Notes: generated by a model not told the origin, from the sequence alone. A stretch of DNA of 64,000 nt from JAVBKU01 sp031553875 (GCA_031553875.1 JAVBKU010000003.1:62001-126000); one strand, 5' to 3'. Shown: positions 8,271 to 17,662, counted from the first letter of the stretch. Numbers and translations are program-made.

Positions 8271-8323
8271 GTTCGTAGGATTTATGAGTAACGTTAAATT
8301 GTCTTTATGTAACCTTTGTGTTA

Positions 8324-8355
8324 TAAATATAGGATATAAGTTTATGAATTCCAAA
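8324..8355 (-). promoter_or_regulatory. Promoter of the membrane protein/Xre pair
   Basis: Minus-strand TTTG (8352-8355), 20 nt, TATATTTA (8324-8331), one mismatch in the -7 box. Predicted leader about 47 nt before ATG 8270. Confidence 0.6.
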
Positions 8356-8456
8356 TTTTTATTAATAAATTATGACAGCCGAGAAAATTTAGCGCATATC
8401 AAACCAATTCCCACTCCCTTAGGTGGGGACTAATTAACCCAAAAATCTCGACAGAT

Positions 8457-10217
8457 TTATTTCTTCCGGTACATCGCGATGGTCTCGTCTATGGTCGACG
8501 GGTTGCCTACGGAGCCTGCCGAGAGCCTGTACAGGGAGGGGCAGTCGTCGTTATCTGCGGCCAGTTTCTGCCACTCGGCTACCAGGCGATCGTACCGGGC
8601 AATGTACTCCGTCATCTTCTCTTTGTCGTACGCGACACCGGTCTTGCGGCTGGCGTACCCGGGTAGCATGATGTTCCATGCGATGGCGAAGAGTTCGTAT
8701 TTAATTCGCCCATAGGTGCTGGACGTGCGTACGAAATGGCCGGTAGCTTCGTCCGTGAATTTAAGACTCATGGCGATCTTTTCGATCTCCCTCCATATTT
8801 CGGCAGCCTCGTTCTTCTCTTTTATGTAGGCGTCGACCGTGCCGTCGGCGATCATTTTGTCGAAATAGGGGATCATGGGCGTTTCGCCAACGACATTGTC
8901 GTCGCGGGTCCAGAGCACGCACGATCCGCCCATCATGCTGTACTGGCCCTTCATAACTCCCGTTTCGGACAGTCGGCAAAGCCTGTAGAATTCTTCGCCC
9001 TGCTCCGACGACAGCCCTTTCTTTTTCACGGCGAATTCTATTGCAAGCTCCTTCTCCGGCCGAGCCATGTCGTTGGCCCACTGAGCCACGACATAGGAAT
9101 TAAGCTCCGTCCAGAACTCGTTGGGGATGTACGGGCCTCCCCAGCCGCCGCCGCGAGACCATGTCCAGATACCTTTGAAGAGCGGATTGTCCTTCAACTG
9201 GTTCAGGCAGAAGGGCTGTTTGATGCCGGGCACCTGGAATTCGTCGAAGCCGTTTATCACCCCGCGCGCGATATAGTTAGGATGCGCCGCCTTGCCTTCA
9301 TATTCTCGCTGGCACTGCACCTCCACTATCTGTTTGTGCTTGCCGATACCGATGCACGGATTGAACGGCAGACCGTATTCGCCCGATTCGTTGATCCAGA
9401 ATCTGTTGAACTTGCCGTAATCGATGTTCGGATCGGGGATCCCCATGCGCCAGAAGTCGGTTATGGTGTGCTTGATCGAGAAATAGAGATGTTCGTGGGG
9501 CTCCACCTCGTCAGTCACGCTCAGATAGTGCTGCGGTAGGGAATGCAGCTGCCCGAAGTCCCACGTACGGTAAAATATATCCTTACTTCGTTTGGCGCAC
9601 ACCTCTTCGCGCAGGATGTTTATCAGGATGATATGGTCCTTCATCTCCTTCTGCACCGGATGGTTGCCGACGTGATAGGGGGCGTCGTTCAGGTAAGTCT
9701 CGCCGGTGCGGATTATAAGGCCGTCGAGCTGGGGGAACGTTTCGAACATTTCGTTAGCCAGTATTCGGACGAATTCCTGAGTGCGTGGCTTGTGTATATC
9801 TATCTTGCCGCTCTCATTGGTGACTTCGCTCCGATATTTGTCTACCAGAGCTTTGGGTAGTACCAACATATCGAGCATGCAGTAGACCTTCAGCCCTTCC
9901 CTCTTTGCATCGTTGTATTTGGCCGTGATGATCTGTTTTTTGCTCTCTATCCACCCGGCCGTCTGCGGCGATTCCCCGAACAACTGCGGATCGAGGCTAT
10001 GCCAGTCTATGCCGAACTGTGCCGCCTCGAACAGGAAGAAAACCTTACCGTTGTAGCCTCCCTCCTTCAAGAAAGATGGGTCGAGGAATGCGGATTCGGT
10101 CATGGGTTCACCCGGGTTGTGGTGCACCATATCCAGTATGAAGAGCTCGTTCTTGTTTTTACATGCGGTGACAGCCAGTATCAAGACGCCGGCAAGGAAT
10201 AGCTTTTCCAGTTTCAT
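8457..10217 (-). CDS. Large lipoprotein of unknown function, possibly glycoside-hydrolase-like
   Basis: 586 residues from ATG 10217. The N-terminus MKLEKLFLAGVLILAVTAC is a lipoprotein signal with lipobox Cys followed by KNKNE. The body has no repeats or membrane segments. Segments such as GKVFFLFEAAQFG, LDGLIIRTGETYLND, YFSIKHTITDFWRMG and GIWTWSRGGGWGG suggest a (beta/alpha)8-barrel carbohydrate-active enzyme, with acidic residues at strand ends, but I do not recognise the family and assign no reaction. Probably exported and lipid-anchored. Monocistronic, divergent from the creD unit. Confidence 0.6.
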   Translation of the reverse strand: MKLEKLFLAGVLILAVTACKNKNELFILDMVHHNPGEPMTESAFLDPSFLKEGGYNGKVFFLFEAAQFGIDWHSLDPQLFGESPQTAGWIESKKQIITAKYNDAKREGLKVYCMLDMLVLPKALVDKYRSEVTNESGKIDIHKPRTQEFVRILANEMFETFPQLDGLIIRTGETYLNDAPYHVGNHPVQKEMKDHIILINILREEVCAKRSKDIFYRTWDFGQLHSLPQHYLSVTDEVEPHEHLYFSIKHTITDFWRMGIPDPNIDYGKFNRFWINESGEYGLPFNPCIGIGKHKQIVEVQCQREYEGKAAHPNYIARGVINGFDEFQVPGIKQPFCLNQLKDNPLFKGIWTWSRGGGWGGPYIPNEFWTELNSYVVAQWANDMARPEKELAIEFAVKKKGLSSEQGEEFYRLCRLSETGVMKGQYSMMGGSCVLWTRDDNVVGETPMIPYFDKMIADGTVDAYIKEKNEAAEIWREIEKIAMSLKFTDEATGHFVRTSSTYGRIKYELFAIAWNIMLPGYASRKTGVAYDKEKMTEYIARYDRLVAEWQKLAADNDDCPSLYRLSAGSVGNPSTIDETIAMYRKK

Positions 10218-10238
10218 AGGTATGTATTGAATTTGTAT

Positions 10239-10246
10239 CAAAACTA
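10239..10246 (-). promoter_or_regulatory. Candidate -7 box for the large lipoprotein
   Basis: Minus-strand TAGTTTTG, consensus TAnnTTTG, 22 nt before the start at 10217. No good -33 TTTG at standard spacing. It lies back-to-back with the rightward promoter at 10267-10297. Confidence 0.4.
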
Positions 10247-10266
10247 AACAAAAAATTCAACAGTTA

Positions 10267-10297
10267 TTTGGAAGTATGAAATCTTTATGTAACTTTG
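10267..10297 (+). promoter_or_regulatory. Promoter of the membrane protein/regulator/creD unit
   Basis: TTTG (10267-10270), 19 nt, TAACTTTG (10290-10297). Full consensus, 38 nt before ATG 10336. Confidence 0.8.
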
Positions 10298-10335
10298 TGC
10301 TACAAAGTACTTTTAAATAGTTGAAAAAATCAAGA

Positions 10336-10947
10336 ATGGAAAAACAACTTGCAGATATCAAGGCTATACGGGAGATGATGGAAAAATCATCAAAATTCCT
10401 GTCATTGAGTGGGTTGTCTGGTGTGATCGCGGGAGTGGCTGCTATCTTGGGAGCCGCGTTCGCCTACTTTTACCTATTGAGGGATCCGTCGCTTACCGAC
10501 TATAACCGGATGCAGGAGATGGGGATACTGTTAGCAGACGCCATTCTGGTTTTAATTGTTTCCTTGGGGGCTGGCGTTTGTCTTACAATAAAAAAGGCGA
10601 AAAATAACGACCAGAAACTTTTTAACAAGTTGACATATCGTATTATTTACAGCCTGGCCGTGCCGTTGGTCTCTGGAGGGTTGTTTTGCCTGATATATCT
10701 CTATAAGGGTGATCTGCGCACGGTGATCGCCGCGACCTTGCTTTTCTACGGACTCGCGCTGGTCAACGCTTCAAAATACACCTACGGCGAGATACATTAC
10801 CTGGGCCTGACCGAGATCGCCCTCGGACTCGCAGCGGCCGTCTGCGGCCGTTACGGTGTTCTGTTCTGGGTGCTGGGTTTCGGCGTGTGCCACATAGTAT
10901 ATGGTCTGGCCATGTACTTGAAATATGACATAAAGAAAGATGAGTAA
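10336..10947 (+). CDS. Polytopic membrane protein upstream of a wHTH regulator and creD
   Basis: 203 residues from ATG 10336 (MEKQLADIKAIREMMEKSS); a TTG at 10321 is a weaker start. A short charged N-terminus is followed by about six hydrophobic segments (for example SGLSGVIAGVAAILGAAFAY, AILVLIVSLGAGVCL and VPLVSGGLFCLIYL). It overlaps the next gene by 8 nt, which suggests translational coupling. Function is unknown; the constant company of a winged-helix regulator and CreD suggests an envelope-stress role, by inference only. Confidence 0.75.
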   Translation: MEKQLADIKAIREMMEKSSKFLSLSGLSGVIAGVAAILGAAFAYFYLLRDPSLTDYNRMQEMGILLADAILVLIVSLGAGVCLTIKKAKNNDQKLFNKLTYRIIYSLAVPLVSGGLFCLIYLYKGDLRTVIAATLLFYGLALVNASKYTYGEIHYLGLTEIALGLAAAVCGRYGVLFWVLGFGVCHIVYGLAMYLKYDIKKDE

Positions 10948-11230
10948 CATAATCGCTGGACTGAACAAGGCATTCGACAGCCGGATACGCCTGGGGATAA
11001 TGTCGGTTCTTTCGGTCAATGAGTCGGTCGATTTCAGCACCATGAAAGAATTGATGCAGCTCACAGACGGCAATCTGGCCAGTCATCTCAAGGCTCTTGA
11101 GAAGATCGGATACGTGCAGTCATCCAAACAATTCATAGACCGCAAACCGAATACCAGCTACTCCATAACCCGCAAGGGGATGGCAGATTTCCGTTCCCAT
11201 ATCGATGCACTTGAACAATTGATCAAATAA
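10940..11230 (+). CDS. Winged-helix transcriptional regulator (HTH_34/MarR-ArsR-like)
   Basis: 96 residues, a single winged helix: AFDSRIRLGIMSVL helix 1, VDFSTMKELMQLTDGNLASH helices 2-3, LKALEKIGYVQSSKQFIDRK into the wing, ending in a C-terminal helix likely used for dimerisation. Typical of the PF13601 class. It sits between the membrane protein it overlaps and creD, and is probably the local regulator of this unit. Confidence 0.85.
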   Translation: MSNIIAGLNKAFDSRIRLGIMSVLSVNESVDFSTMKELMQLTDGNLASHLKALEKIGYVQSSKQFIDRKPNTSYSITRKGMADFRSHIDALEQLIK

Positions 11231-11279
11231 AATTTTTTACTTAATTCACTTTGAAATTCAAAGTTAACCCGTTTAAATT

Positions 11280-12587
11280 ATGAGCACAGAACAGAAACCA
11301 AAGGTGAAATTCACACGCAGTATCACTTTCAAGGGTATGATGATCGCCCTGATGACCTTCGTTATGCTGATCCCCGGATGTATGGTGCAGGATCTTATCA
11401 AAGAGAGACAACAGACGAGGGATGAGGCCGTGAGGAAGATCGACGCCAAATGGAGTTATGCGCAGAGGATCAGCGGTCCCGTACTGACCGTGCCCTTCAC
11501 ACAATTATCGCGTGATGAGAACAACAAGATGGTGACCCTCGAGTACCAACTAAGCGTAACTCCCGATAAACTCGATATTCAGGCAAAACTATTCCCCGAG
11601 GAGAGATATTACGGTATCTACAAAACCATATTATACAAGAGTACTATTGTTATGACGGGGGAATTCGCCTTCGACGGTGTCAATCCTCTGTCGGCAGGGC
11701 AGACTCAGAATGGTAAGGCATACTTGCGTTTCGGGCTTTCCGACCTGCGCGGTATCAGCGAGGAGATACGTTTCGAGCTTAATGGTCAGGCCTGCGAAGT
11801 GGTGGCTATGAATAAGGGCGATAAACTTTCAAGTGCCGTATTGATGGTCAACTCCGACAATATAAAGTTTGATAAACCCCTGAAATTCGTATGCGAGATA
11901 GATCTAAAGGGCAGCGGCAGTATCAACTTCCTGCCTGTGGGCAAGACGACTTCAGTGTCGGTGGAAGGCGCATGGCCCAATCCCGGGTTTATCGGCAATT
12001 ACACCCCCGAATACACCCTTGACGAGAGCGGATTCAAGGCCGAGTGGAAGATACTCCATTTCAATAGAAATATTCCCGACAGCTGGATAGATAACGATAT
12101 TTCCAACGGGCAGGAGCTCTCTTTTGGCGTAAATCTCGTAGATACGGTAGACATCTACCAGCAGAATATGCGTTCGGCTAAGTATGCCCTTATGTTCATC
12201 GCGCTCACTTTCGTGGTGTTCCTGTTCGTCGAAGCCACAAGCCGTAAGCGGATTCACCCGGTGCAATACCTGCTCGTGGGTGTGGCGCTGATACTTTTCT
12301 ACAGCCTGTTGCTATCGATATCCGAACCGTTGGGATTCGGATGGGGTTACCTCCTGTCGAGCCTTGCCACCATAGGACTGATAACCGTATACGCTTCGAG
12401 TATATTCAAGGATAGAAAGCAGGTAGCCGCCCTGGCGCTCATACTATCCATATTGTACGCGTTCCTTTATGTTATACTCCAACTTGAGGATGTGGCCCTA
12501 CTTGTGGGTAGCGTGGGATTGTTCGTAATTCTGGGTATCATAATGTATTTCTCCCGCAAAATAAAATGGTACAACGAGGAGGAGTAA
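11280..12587 (+). CDS. creD: Inner membrane protein CreD
   Basis: 435 residues. One N-terminal membrane segment (about residues 20-37), then a large extracytoplasmic domain starting with the family motif RQQTRDEAVRKIDAKWSYAQ and ISGPVLTVPF, then a C-terminal bundle of about five helices from residue 300, ending with FSRKIKWY. In enterobacteria CreD belongs to the CreBC regulon and affects envelope integrity and beta-lactam/colicin tolerance. Here no creBC is present; the gene follows a winged-helix regulator instead. Confidence 0.92.
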   Translation: MSTEQKPKVKFTRSITFKGMMIALMTFVMLIPGCMVQDLIKERQQTRDEAVRKIDAKWSYAQRISGPVLTVPFTQLSRDENNKMVTLEYQLSVTPDKLDIQAKLFPEERYYGIYKTILYKSTIVMTGEFAFDGVNPLSAGQTQNGKAYLRFGLSDLRGISEEIRFELNGQACEVVAMNKGDKLSSAVLMVNSDNIKFDKPLKFVCEIDLKGSGSINFLPVGKTTSVSVEGAWPNPGFIGNYTPEYTLDESGFKAEWKILHFNRNIPDSWIDNDISNGQELSFGVNLVDTVDIYQQNMRSAKYALMFIALTFVVFLFVEATSRKRIHPVQYLLVGVALILFYSLLLSISEPLGFGWGYLLSSLATIGLITVYASSIFKDRKQVAALALILSILYAFLYVILQLEDVALLVGSVGLFVILGIIMYFSRKIKWYNEEE

Positions 12588-12592
12588 GAACA

Positions 12593-12623
12593 AAAGAGGG
12601 CCGGCATTTTGCCGGCCCTCTTT
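12593..12623 (+). terminator. Bidirectional terminator between creD and atpG
   Basis: AAAGAGGGCCGGCA / TGCCGGCCCTCTTT stem with a tight TT loop, between converging genes. T-rich flanks exist on both strands. Confidence 0.9.
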
Positions 12624-12655
12624 ATTTATATACGCCGAGGCACAACGCCTTTGCT

Positions 12656-13540
12656 TTACTTCGCTGCTGCGCCGCTGATGATGTCGAGCAGTTCGGCCGT
12701 GATGGCCTGCTGGCGGCTCTTGTTGTAGAGTAGGGTGAGCTCACGCAGGAGGTCGTCGGCATTGTCGGTGGCGATCTGCATGGCCACGGTACGGGCCGCG
12801 TGCTCAGCGGCGTTGGAGTCGAGAAGCGTGGTGTATATCTTCAGTTCCAGTACCTTGGGCAGCAGGGTCTCGATAAGTTCCTGTCTCTGTGGCTCGAAGA
12901 TGAAGTCGGGGGTCACGTCGAACCGGCCTTTCTTCTCGGCCTCTTCCGCATGTTCGGGCGCTACGGGCAAGAATACCTCTTCGGTGGGTATCTGCGAGGC
13001 CATGCTCTTGTAGTGGTTGTATACCAGCTCCACGCGGTCTATCTCTCCCTTTCTGAACATTCCCGTCAGTTGGCGGGCCAGGTCGCTGGCATCGTAGTAG
13101 TTGGGCTTATCGGCCATGTGCTCGAAGTCGCCCTGGGGCTTGTAGCCCAGTTTCGACACGGCGTCATATATCTTCTTTCCCACAGGGAAAACAAGGATAT
13201 CCTCTTTAGGAAGTCTTGCGTAACGCTCGGCGATAACCGTCTGGAACTTCTTGATCACATTGGCATTGAAGGCTCCGGCCAGCGACGAGTTGGACGAGAA
13301 GGCCACGATGGCCACACGCTTCACCTCGCCGTCGCGGACAAAGGGCGACGGCTCGATATCGTCGGAAAAAAGGACGGCAGACAACATGCCGTGAAGCCTC
13401 CGCTCATAGGGCAGGGTGCTGCTGATGGCCCCCTGCGCGCGGTGCAGCTTCGCGGAAGCTATCAACCGCATCGCAGAAGTGATCTTCTGGATGCTTTTGA
13501 CAGAGGATATCCTCCCTTTAACTTCCTTTAGCGATGCCAT
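12656..13540 (-). CDS. atpG: ATP synthase gamma subunit
   Basis: Central stalk of F1 that rotates inside the alpha3beta3 ring. 294 residues: N-terminal helix LKEVKGRISSVKSIQKITSA and C-terminal helix NADDLLRELTLLYNKSRQQA, the two coiled-coil helices that form the shaft. Last gene of the leftward atpDCxBEFHAG operon. Confidence 0.97.
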   Translation of the reverse strand: MASLKEVKGRISSVKSIQKITSAMRLIASAKLHRAQGAISSTLPYERRLHGMLSAVLFSDDIEPSPFVRDGEVKRVAIVAFSSNSSLAGAFNANVIKKFQTVIAERYARLPKEDILVFPVGKKIYDAVSKLGYKPQGDFEHMADKPNYYDASDLARQLTGMFRKGEIDRVELVYNHYKSMASQIPTEEVFLPVAPEHAEEAEKKGRFDVTPDFIFEPQRQELIETLLPKVLELKIYTTLLDSNAAEHAARTVAMQIATDNADDLLRELTLLYNKSRQQAITAELLDIISGAAAK

Positions 13541-13579
13541 ATCTCTTGTAATTACTGTTTCTTAAATTCGTGGGCCGTA

Positions 13580-15166
13580 CTATTTCTTAGCGGTGCGGTA
13601 GGCCTGTGCCACCGATTTTGCCACCTCTTCGATCTTGGCGGATATCTTGTCGTCGAACACTCCATCACTGAGCTTACCGTATTCGGGCGTACGCGTGAAC
13701 TGGTCGAGGAACTGGTGTTCGAACTCATCCACCTGCTCCAGGGGTACCTCTTTGAGCAGGCCGTGCGTGCCGCAATAGAGCACGGCGATCTGCTTGGCCA
13801 CGGGCATGGGGCTGTACTGAGGCTGCACGAGCAGGCGGGTGTTCTTGCGTCCGCGGTCGATCATGTCGGCGGTCACGGCGTCCATGTCGCCGCCGAATTT
13901 GCTGAACGCCTCGAGTTCGCGGTACTGTGCCTGGTCGATCTTGAGCATACCTGCCACCTGTTTCATAGCCTTGATCTGTGCGTTACCACCCACGCGCGAC
14001 ACGGATATACCCACGTCGATAGCCGGGCGGTTACCCTGGTTGAACAGGTCGGTGTCGAGGAATATCTGGCCGTCGGTGATCGAGATCACGTTGGTTGGGA
14101 TGTATGCCGACACGTCGCCGGCCTGCGTTTCGATGAGTGGCAGGGCCGTGAGCGATCCGCCTCCTTTGACCTTATCTTTCAGGCTCTCGGGCAGGTCGTT
14201 CATCTCTCTTGCTACCTCCTGCTGGCTGATGATCTTCGCGGCACGCTCCAACAGGCGCGAGTGCAGATAGAAGATATCGCCCGGATAGGCTTCGCGGCCC
14301 GAGGGACGGCGAAGGATGAGCGAAATCTCACGGTAGGCCACGGCCTGCTTCGAAAGGTCGTCGTAAACCACGAGGGCGTGGCGGCCCGTGTCGCGGAAAT
14401 ATTCCCCGATAGCCGCACCGGCGAAGGGGGCGAAGTATTGCATGGCCGCAGGGTCGGCGGCTGTAGCCGCTACCACTACGGTATAGTCCATAGCGCCTTT
14501 TTCTTTCAACAATTCTACGAGCGAAGCCACGGTAGAGCCTTTCTGGCCGATGGCGACGTAGATACAGTATACGGGGTCGCCCTTCTCGAAGTTGCTACGC
14601 TGGTTGATGATAGCGTCCACGGCGACGGAGGTCTTACCTGTCTGGCGGTCGCCGATGATAAGCTCCCTCTGTCCGCGCCCGATGGGTATCATGGCGTCGA
14701 CGGCCTTGAGCCCCGTCTGTAGGGGCTGGCTCACCGGCTCACGGAAGATAACTCCCGGGGCCTTGCGCTCGAAGGGCATCTCCACTATATCGCCCTCTAT
14801 CGCTCCGAGGTTGTCGATGGGATTACCCAGGGCGTCGACAACGCGTCCGAGCATTTTTTCGCTCACCCCTATGGAGGCTATGCGGCCCGTGCGCTTCACT
14901 TTGTCGCCCTCGGTGATCTCGTCGGTGGGGCCGAGCAGGATGGCGCCGACGTTGTCCTCTTCGAGGTTCATCACCACGGCCTGTTCCCCATTTTCGAATT
15001 CGAGCAGTTCGTTGGCCTCGGCATTCTCCACGCCATACACACGCACCACGCCGTCGCTAACCTGCAGCACGGTGCCGACCTCCTCCAACTTGAGTTTCGA
15101 TTCCAGTCCTTCGAGCTGATCGAGAAGCACTTGAGATACCTCGCTTGCCTTGATACTTTCGGTCAT
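13580..15166 (-). CDS. atpA: ATP synthase alpha subunit
   Basis: Regulatory nucleotide-binding subunit of F1, 528 residues. Walker A is IIGDRQTGKTSVA; the alpha signature PAIDVGISVSRVGG is present, as is ALVVYDDLSKQAVAYR. Length is ordinary for the phylum. Sits between atpH and atpG. Confidence 0.98.
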   Translation of the reverse strand: MTESIKASEVSQVLLDQLEGLESKLKLEEVGTVLQVSDGVVRVYGVENAEANELLEFENGEQAVVMNLEEDNVGAILLGPTDEITEGDKVKRTGRIASIGVSEKMLGRVVDALGNPIDNLGAIEGDIVEMPFERKAPGVIFREPVSQPLQTGLKAVDAMIPIGRGQRELIIGDRQTGKTSVAVDAIINQRSNFEKGDPVYCIYVAIGQKGSTVASLVELLKEKGAMDYTVVVAATAADPAAMQYFAPFAGAAIGEYFRDTGRHALVVYDDLSKQAVAYREISLILRRPSGREAYPGDIFYLHSRLLERAAKIISQQEVAREMNDLPESLKDKVKGGGSLTALPLIETQAGDVSAYIPTNVISITDGQIFLDTDLFNQGNRPAIDVGISVSRVGGNAQIKAMKQVAGMLKIDQAQYRELEAFSKFGGDMDAVTADMIDRGRKNTRLLVQPQYSPMPVAKQIAVLYCGTHGLLKEVPLEQVDEFEHQFLDQFTRTPEYGKLSDGVFDDKISAKIEEVAKSVAQAYRTAKK

Positions 15167-15194
15167 AATTTCTTGCTTATTTATCCGGCAGAGG

Positions 15195-15749
15195 CTATAC
15201 CAGCCGCCGGTTTTCGGTCGTAAATTCTTTCTTCAGGTCCTTGAGTTGCCTTACTACGGAGGCGTCCATCTCGCGGAAGTCCATGCTGAATATAAATCCG
15301 CCGATGATCTCGGGATTCACTTTCAGATCTAACTCCACTTCGCCCCCCGTCCTCGCACCGATATAGTTTATTATACGGTCCTGCGTCTCCTGTGGCAGGG
15401 GTACGGCGGTCTCCATGCGGGCTATGCTTATGTTGTGCGCCTTGCGGTACACGGTCATAAAGCTGAGCGCTATGGACTGCAGCAGTTCCTCGCGCCGGTT
15501 GCGCATCACAAGTTGCAGGAATTTGCGCAATTGCGCGCCTACCTTGCCCCCTGCGGCACTCTCCAGCAGCTTACCCCTGTCCTCCTCGCGGAGCACGGGA
15601 TTGATCAGTATGGTACGTAGCCGCGGCTCCAGGGAGAAGTTGCGGAAGAGGATCTGCATCTGTTTGTAGACCTCCTCCGACACCTTCGCCCGCTCTGTGT
15701 ATTCCAACAGGGCTTTGGCGTAGCGCATGGCTATGATACCTTCGTTCAT
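15195..15749 (-). CDS. atpH: ATP synthase delta subunit
   Basis: Peripheral stalk subunit joining the b dimer to the top of F1. 184 residues, OSCP/delta family: ARYAKALLEYTERAKVSEEV at the N-terminus and a C-terminal region with VNPEIIGGFIFSMD, equivalent to the conserved VDPSLIGGxxxxxG. Downstream of atpF by 22 nt. Confidence 0.94.
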   Translation of the reverse strand: MNEGIIAMRYAKALLEYTERAKVSEEVYKQMQILFRNFSLEPRLRTILINPVLREEDRGKLLESAAGGKVGAQLRKFLQLVMRNRREELLQSIALSFMTVYRKAHNISIARMETAVPLPQETQDRIINYIGARTGGEVELDLKVNPEIIGGFIFSMDFREMDASVVRQLKDLKKEFTTENRRLV

Positions 15750-15771
15750 AATTCTCTTTTTTTGACGAATC

Positions 15772-16278
15772 CTATGATTCCGCCCTGTCTTTCTTTACTT
15801 CGCCCAGCAGCCTGTCCACCAGTTCGAGCTGGGGCTCGCGGTCCTTCAGTTCGCTGCGCAGGACTTTCTCCGCTATATCCACGGCGAGCACGGCCACCTG
15901 GCTGCGCATCTCGGCCATGGCGGTCTCTCTCTCCAGGATCATCTGCTTGCGGGCTTCCTCGAGCATCTTCTGCGTCTCCTTGCGCGCGGCCTCTTTGGCC
16001 TCGGCGAGGATAGCCTCCTTGTTCTTGGTCGTCTCGCGCAGTATGGATAGCTGCTCGTTACGGGCCTCGTCGAGCATGGCTTCTTTCTTCTGCTGTACGT
16101 CGGCAAGTAGCTTATTAGCCTCGTCTGCCTTCAGGAGCGACTGGTCGATATACTTCTTCCGCTCCTCGACCATGTGGACGATGACCGGGAACCCGTACCT
16201 CGCCACGACGAAGAAGACGATGCCGAACGACAGCATCATCCAGAACAACAGTCCGGATTCGGGCAATAACAACGACAT
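15772..16278 (-). CDS. atpF: ATP synthase b subunit
   Basis: 168 residues: one N-terminal membrane helix (about 8-28, GLLFWMMLSFGIVFFVVARY) followed by a long charged helix (about 40-150, rich in A/E/K/R with AEAKEAARKETQKMLEEARK) that dimerises as the stator. Only one b gene is present, so b is presumably a homodimer. Confidence 0.95.
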   Translation of the reverse strand: MSLLLPESGLLFWMMLSFGIVFFVVARYGFPVIVHMVEERKKYIDQSLLKADEANKLLADVQQKKEAMLDEARNEQLSILRETTKNKEAILAEAKEAARKETQKMLEEARKQMILERETAMAEMRSQVAVLAVDIAEKVLRSELKDREPQLELVDRLLGEVKKDRAES

Positions 16279-16290
16279 ACGCCTGAGGTA

Positions 16291-16542
16291 TTAGAGTGCC
16301 AGGAAGCAGACTACGATGGCGAAAAGGGCGGCGCCTTCGACCAGAGCCGCGGCGATGATCATCGACATACGGATGTCGCCCATGGCTTCGGGCTGGCGCG
16401 CGATGGCGTCCATGGCCGATCCACCGATCTTACCGATACCGATACCTGCGCCTATAGCCGCCAGGCCTGCACCTACGGCCACCAGGCCACCTACGCCGAT
16501 CGAACTTTCAACAGCTGCTTGCAGTAACATTGTTAGTAACAT
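16291..16542 (-). CDS. atpE: ATP synthase c subunit
   Basis: 83 residues, two glycine-rich membrane helices joined by the polar loop ARQPEA. The ion-binding carboxylate is Glu in AALVEGAALF. Compared with sodium-driven c rings (Gln in helix 1, Glu-Ser and Tyr in helix 2), this protein has Ile at the Gln position, Gly after the Glu and Phe at the Tyr position. The Na+ ligands are therefore absent and proton coupling is expected. Confidence 0.96.
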   Translation of the reverse strand: MLLTMLLQAAVESSIGVGGLVAVGAGLAAIGAGIGIGKIGGSAMDAIARQPEAMGDIRMSMIIAAALVEGAALFAIVVCFLAL

Positions 16543-16579
16543 AACTTATTGGTTTTTAGGTTATATATTAAAGTGATTC

Positions 16580-17662
16580 TTACTTGACTTTAGAGTGGGG
16601 GCTGTGGTGTGCTTCCTGCCGCGAGAGGCCGATGAACACCGCCGACAACATCGTGAATACATAGGCCTGGATGTAGGCTATAAGCAGCTCCAGGCAGTTC
16701 ATAAAAATGGTCATCATCACCGACACCACCGTCATTTCCGCATTGGCCACGGGGCCCATCGCCACGGTGAGGAAGATGATACATGTGAGCCCTAAGATGA
16801 TAGCGTGTCCCGCCATAATATTGGCGAACAGACGGATCATCAGCGCGAAAGGCTTGGTGAACACCCCGAAAAGCTCGATGGCCGGCATAATAGGGATGGG
16901 CACCTTCAGCCATGTGGGCACGTCGGGCCAGAATATCTCCTTCCAGTACTCCTTGTTGCCCCAAAAATTGACCGCAATGAACGTACACAGCGCCAGCACC
17001 ATCGTGACGGCTATATTGCCCGTGGTCGAAGCCCCGCCCGGGAAGAACGGTATCAGCCCCATCAGGTTATTGACGAATATGAAGAAGAAGGCCGTCAGCA
17101 GGTAGGGGGCGTAACGCTTATAGTCGACCCCGATACACGGCTTGATAAGGTCGTCGTGGATACTCATCACCAGCATCTCCACCGCTCCGGTAAAGCCCTT
17201 TGGTACGCTGTTGGCCGGGCGCTTACGGTACCAGCGGGCCACGCTCATGATGATAACCCCAAGTATCAGGCTGTTTATCATCAGCGCCAGGGCGTTCTTG
17301 GTGATGGATATGTCGATAGGGCGCACTTCCTCGCCCGAGGCGCCGCGCTCCACGAGCTTATTTTCATACTTGCTGCCCTTGGGCGCGAGGTAGAAGCCCT
17401 CGTACTCCCCGCCGTGCAGCTTCGACGACATGAACACATGCCAGCCTCTCTCCGCGCTGCGGACGATAACCGGCAGGGGAATGGAGATATGCTCCTCGTC
17501 GATGGTGGTGATATGCCACTCGTAGGAATCCTGCAGGTGGGAGAAGATGATGCCTTTAACATCCAGCTCCCTCTCGGCGGTATGCGGATCCTCCATGGCC
17601 ATCGCAGGAAGCGACAGCCCCATGAAGACAAATATGTATAGCAATCGCTTTATCAGGGGCAT
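16580..17662 (-). CDS. atpB: ATP synthase a subunit with extracytoplasmic N-terminal extension
   Basis: Stator proton channel. 360 residues, about 100 more than E. coli. An N-terminal signal-like segment (LLYIFVFMGLSLPAMAMED) and roughly 110 residues of soluble sequence come before the membrane part. The essential Arg is in KPFALMIRLFANIMAGH, and the last helix region is ELLIAYIQAYVFTMLSAVFI. The extension is common among Bacteroidota AtpB. The start overlaps the end of the upstream small gene by 10 nt. Confidence 0.95.
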   Translation of the reverse strand: MPLIKRLLYIFVFMGLSLPAMAMEDPHTAERELDVKGIIFSHLQDSYEWHITTIDEEHISIPLPVIVRSAERGWHVFMSSKLHGGEYEGFYLAPKGSKYENKLVERGASGEEVRPIDISITKNALALMINSLILGVIIMSVARWYRKRPANSVPKGFTGAVEMLVMSIHDDLIKPCIGVDYKRYAPYLLTAFFFIFVNNLMGLIPFFPGGASTTGNIAVTMVLALCTFIAVNFWGNKEYWKEIFWPDVPTWLKVPIPIMPAIELFGVFTKPFALMIRLFANIMAGHAIILGLTCIIFLTVAMGPVANAEMTVVSVMMTIFMNCLELLIAYIQAYVFTMLSAVFIGLSRQEAHHSPHSKVK

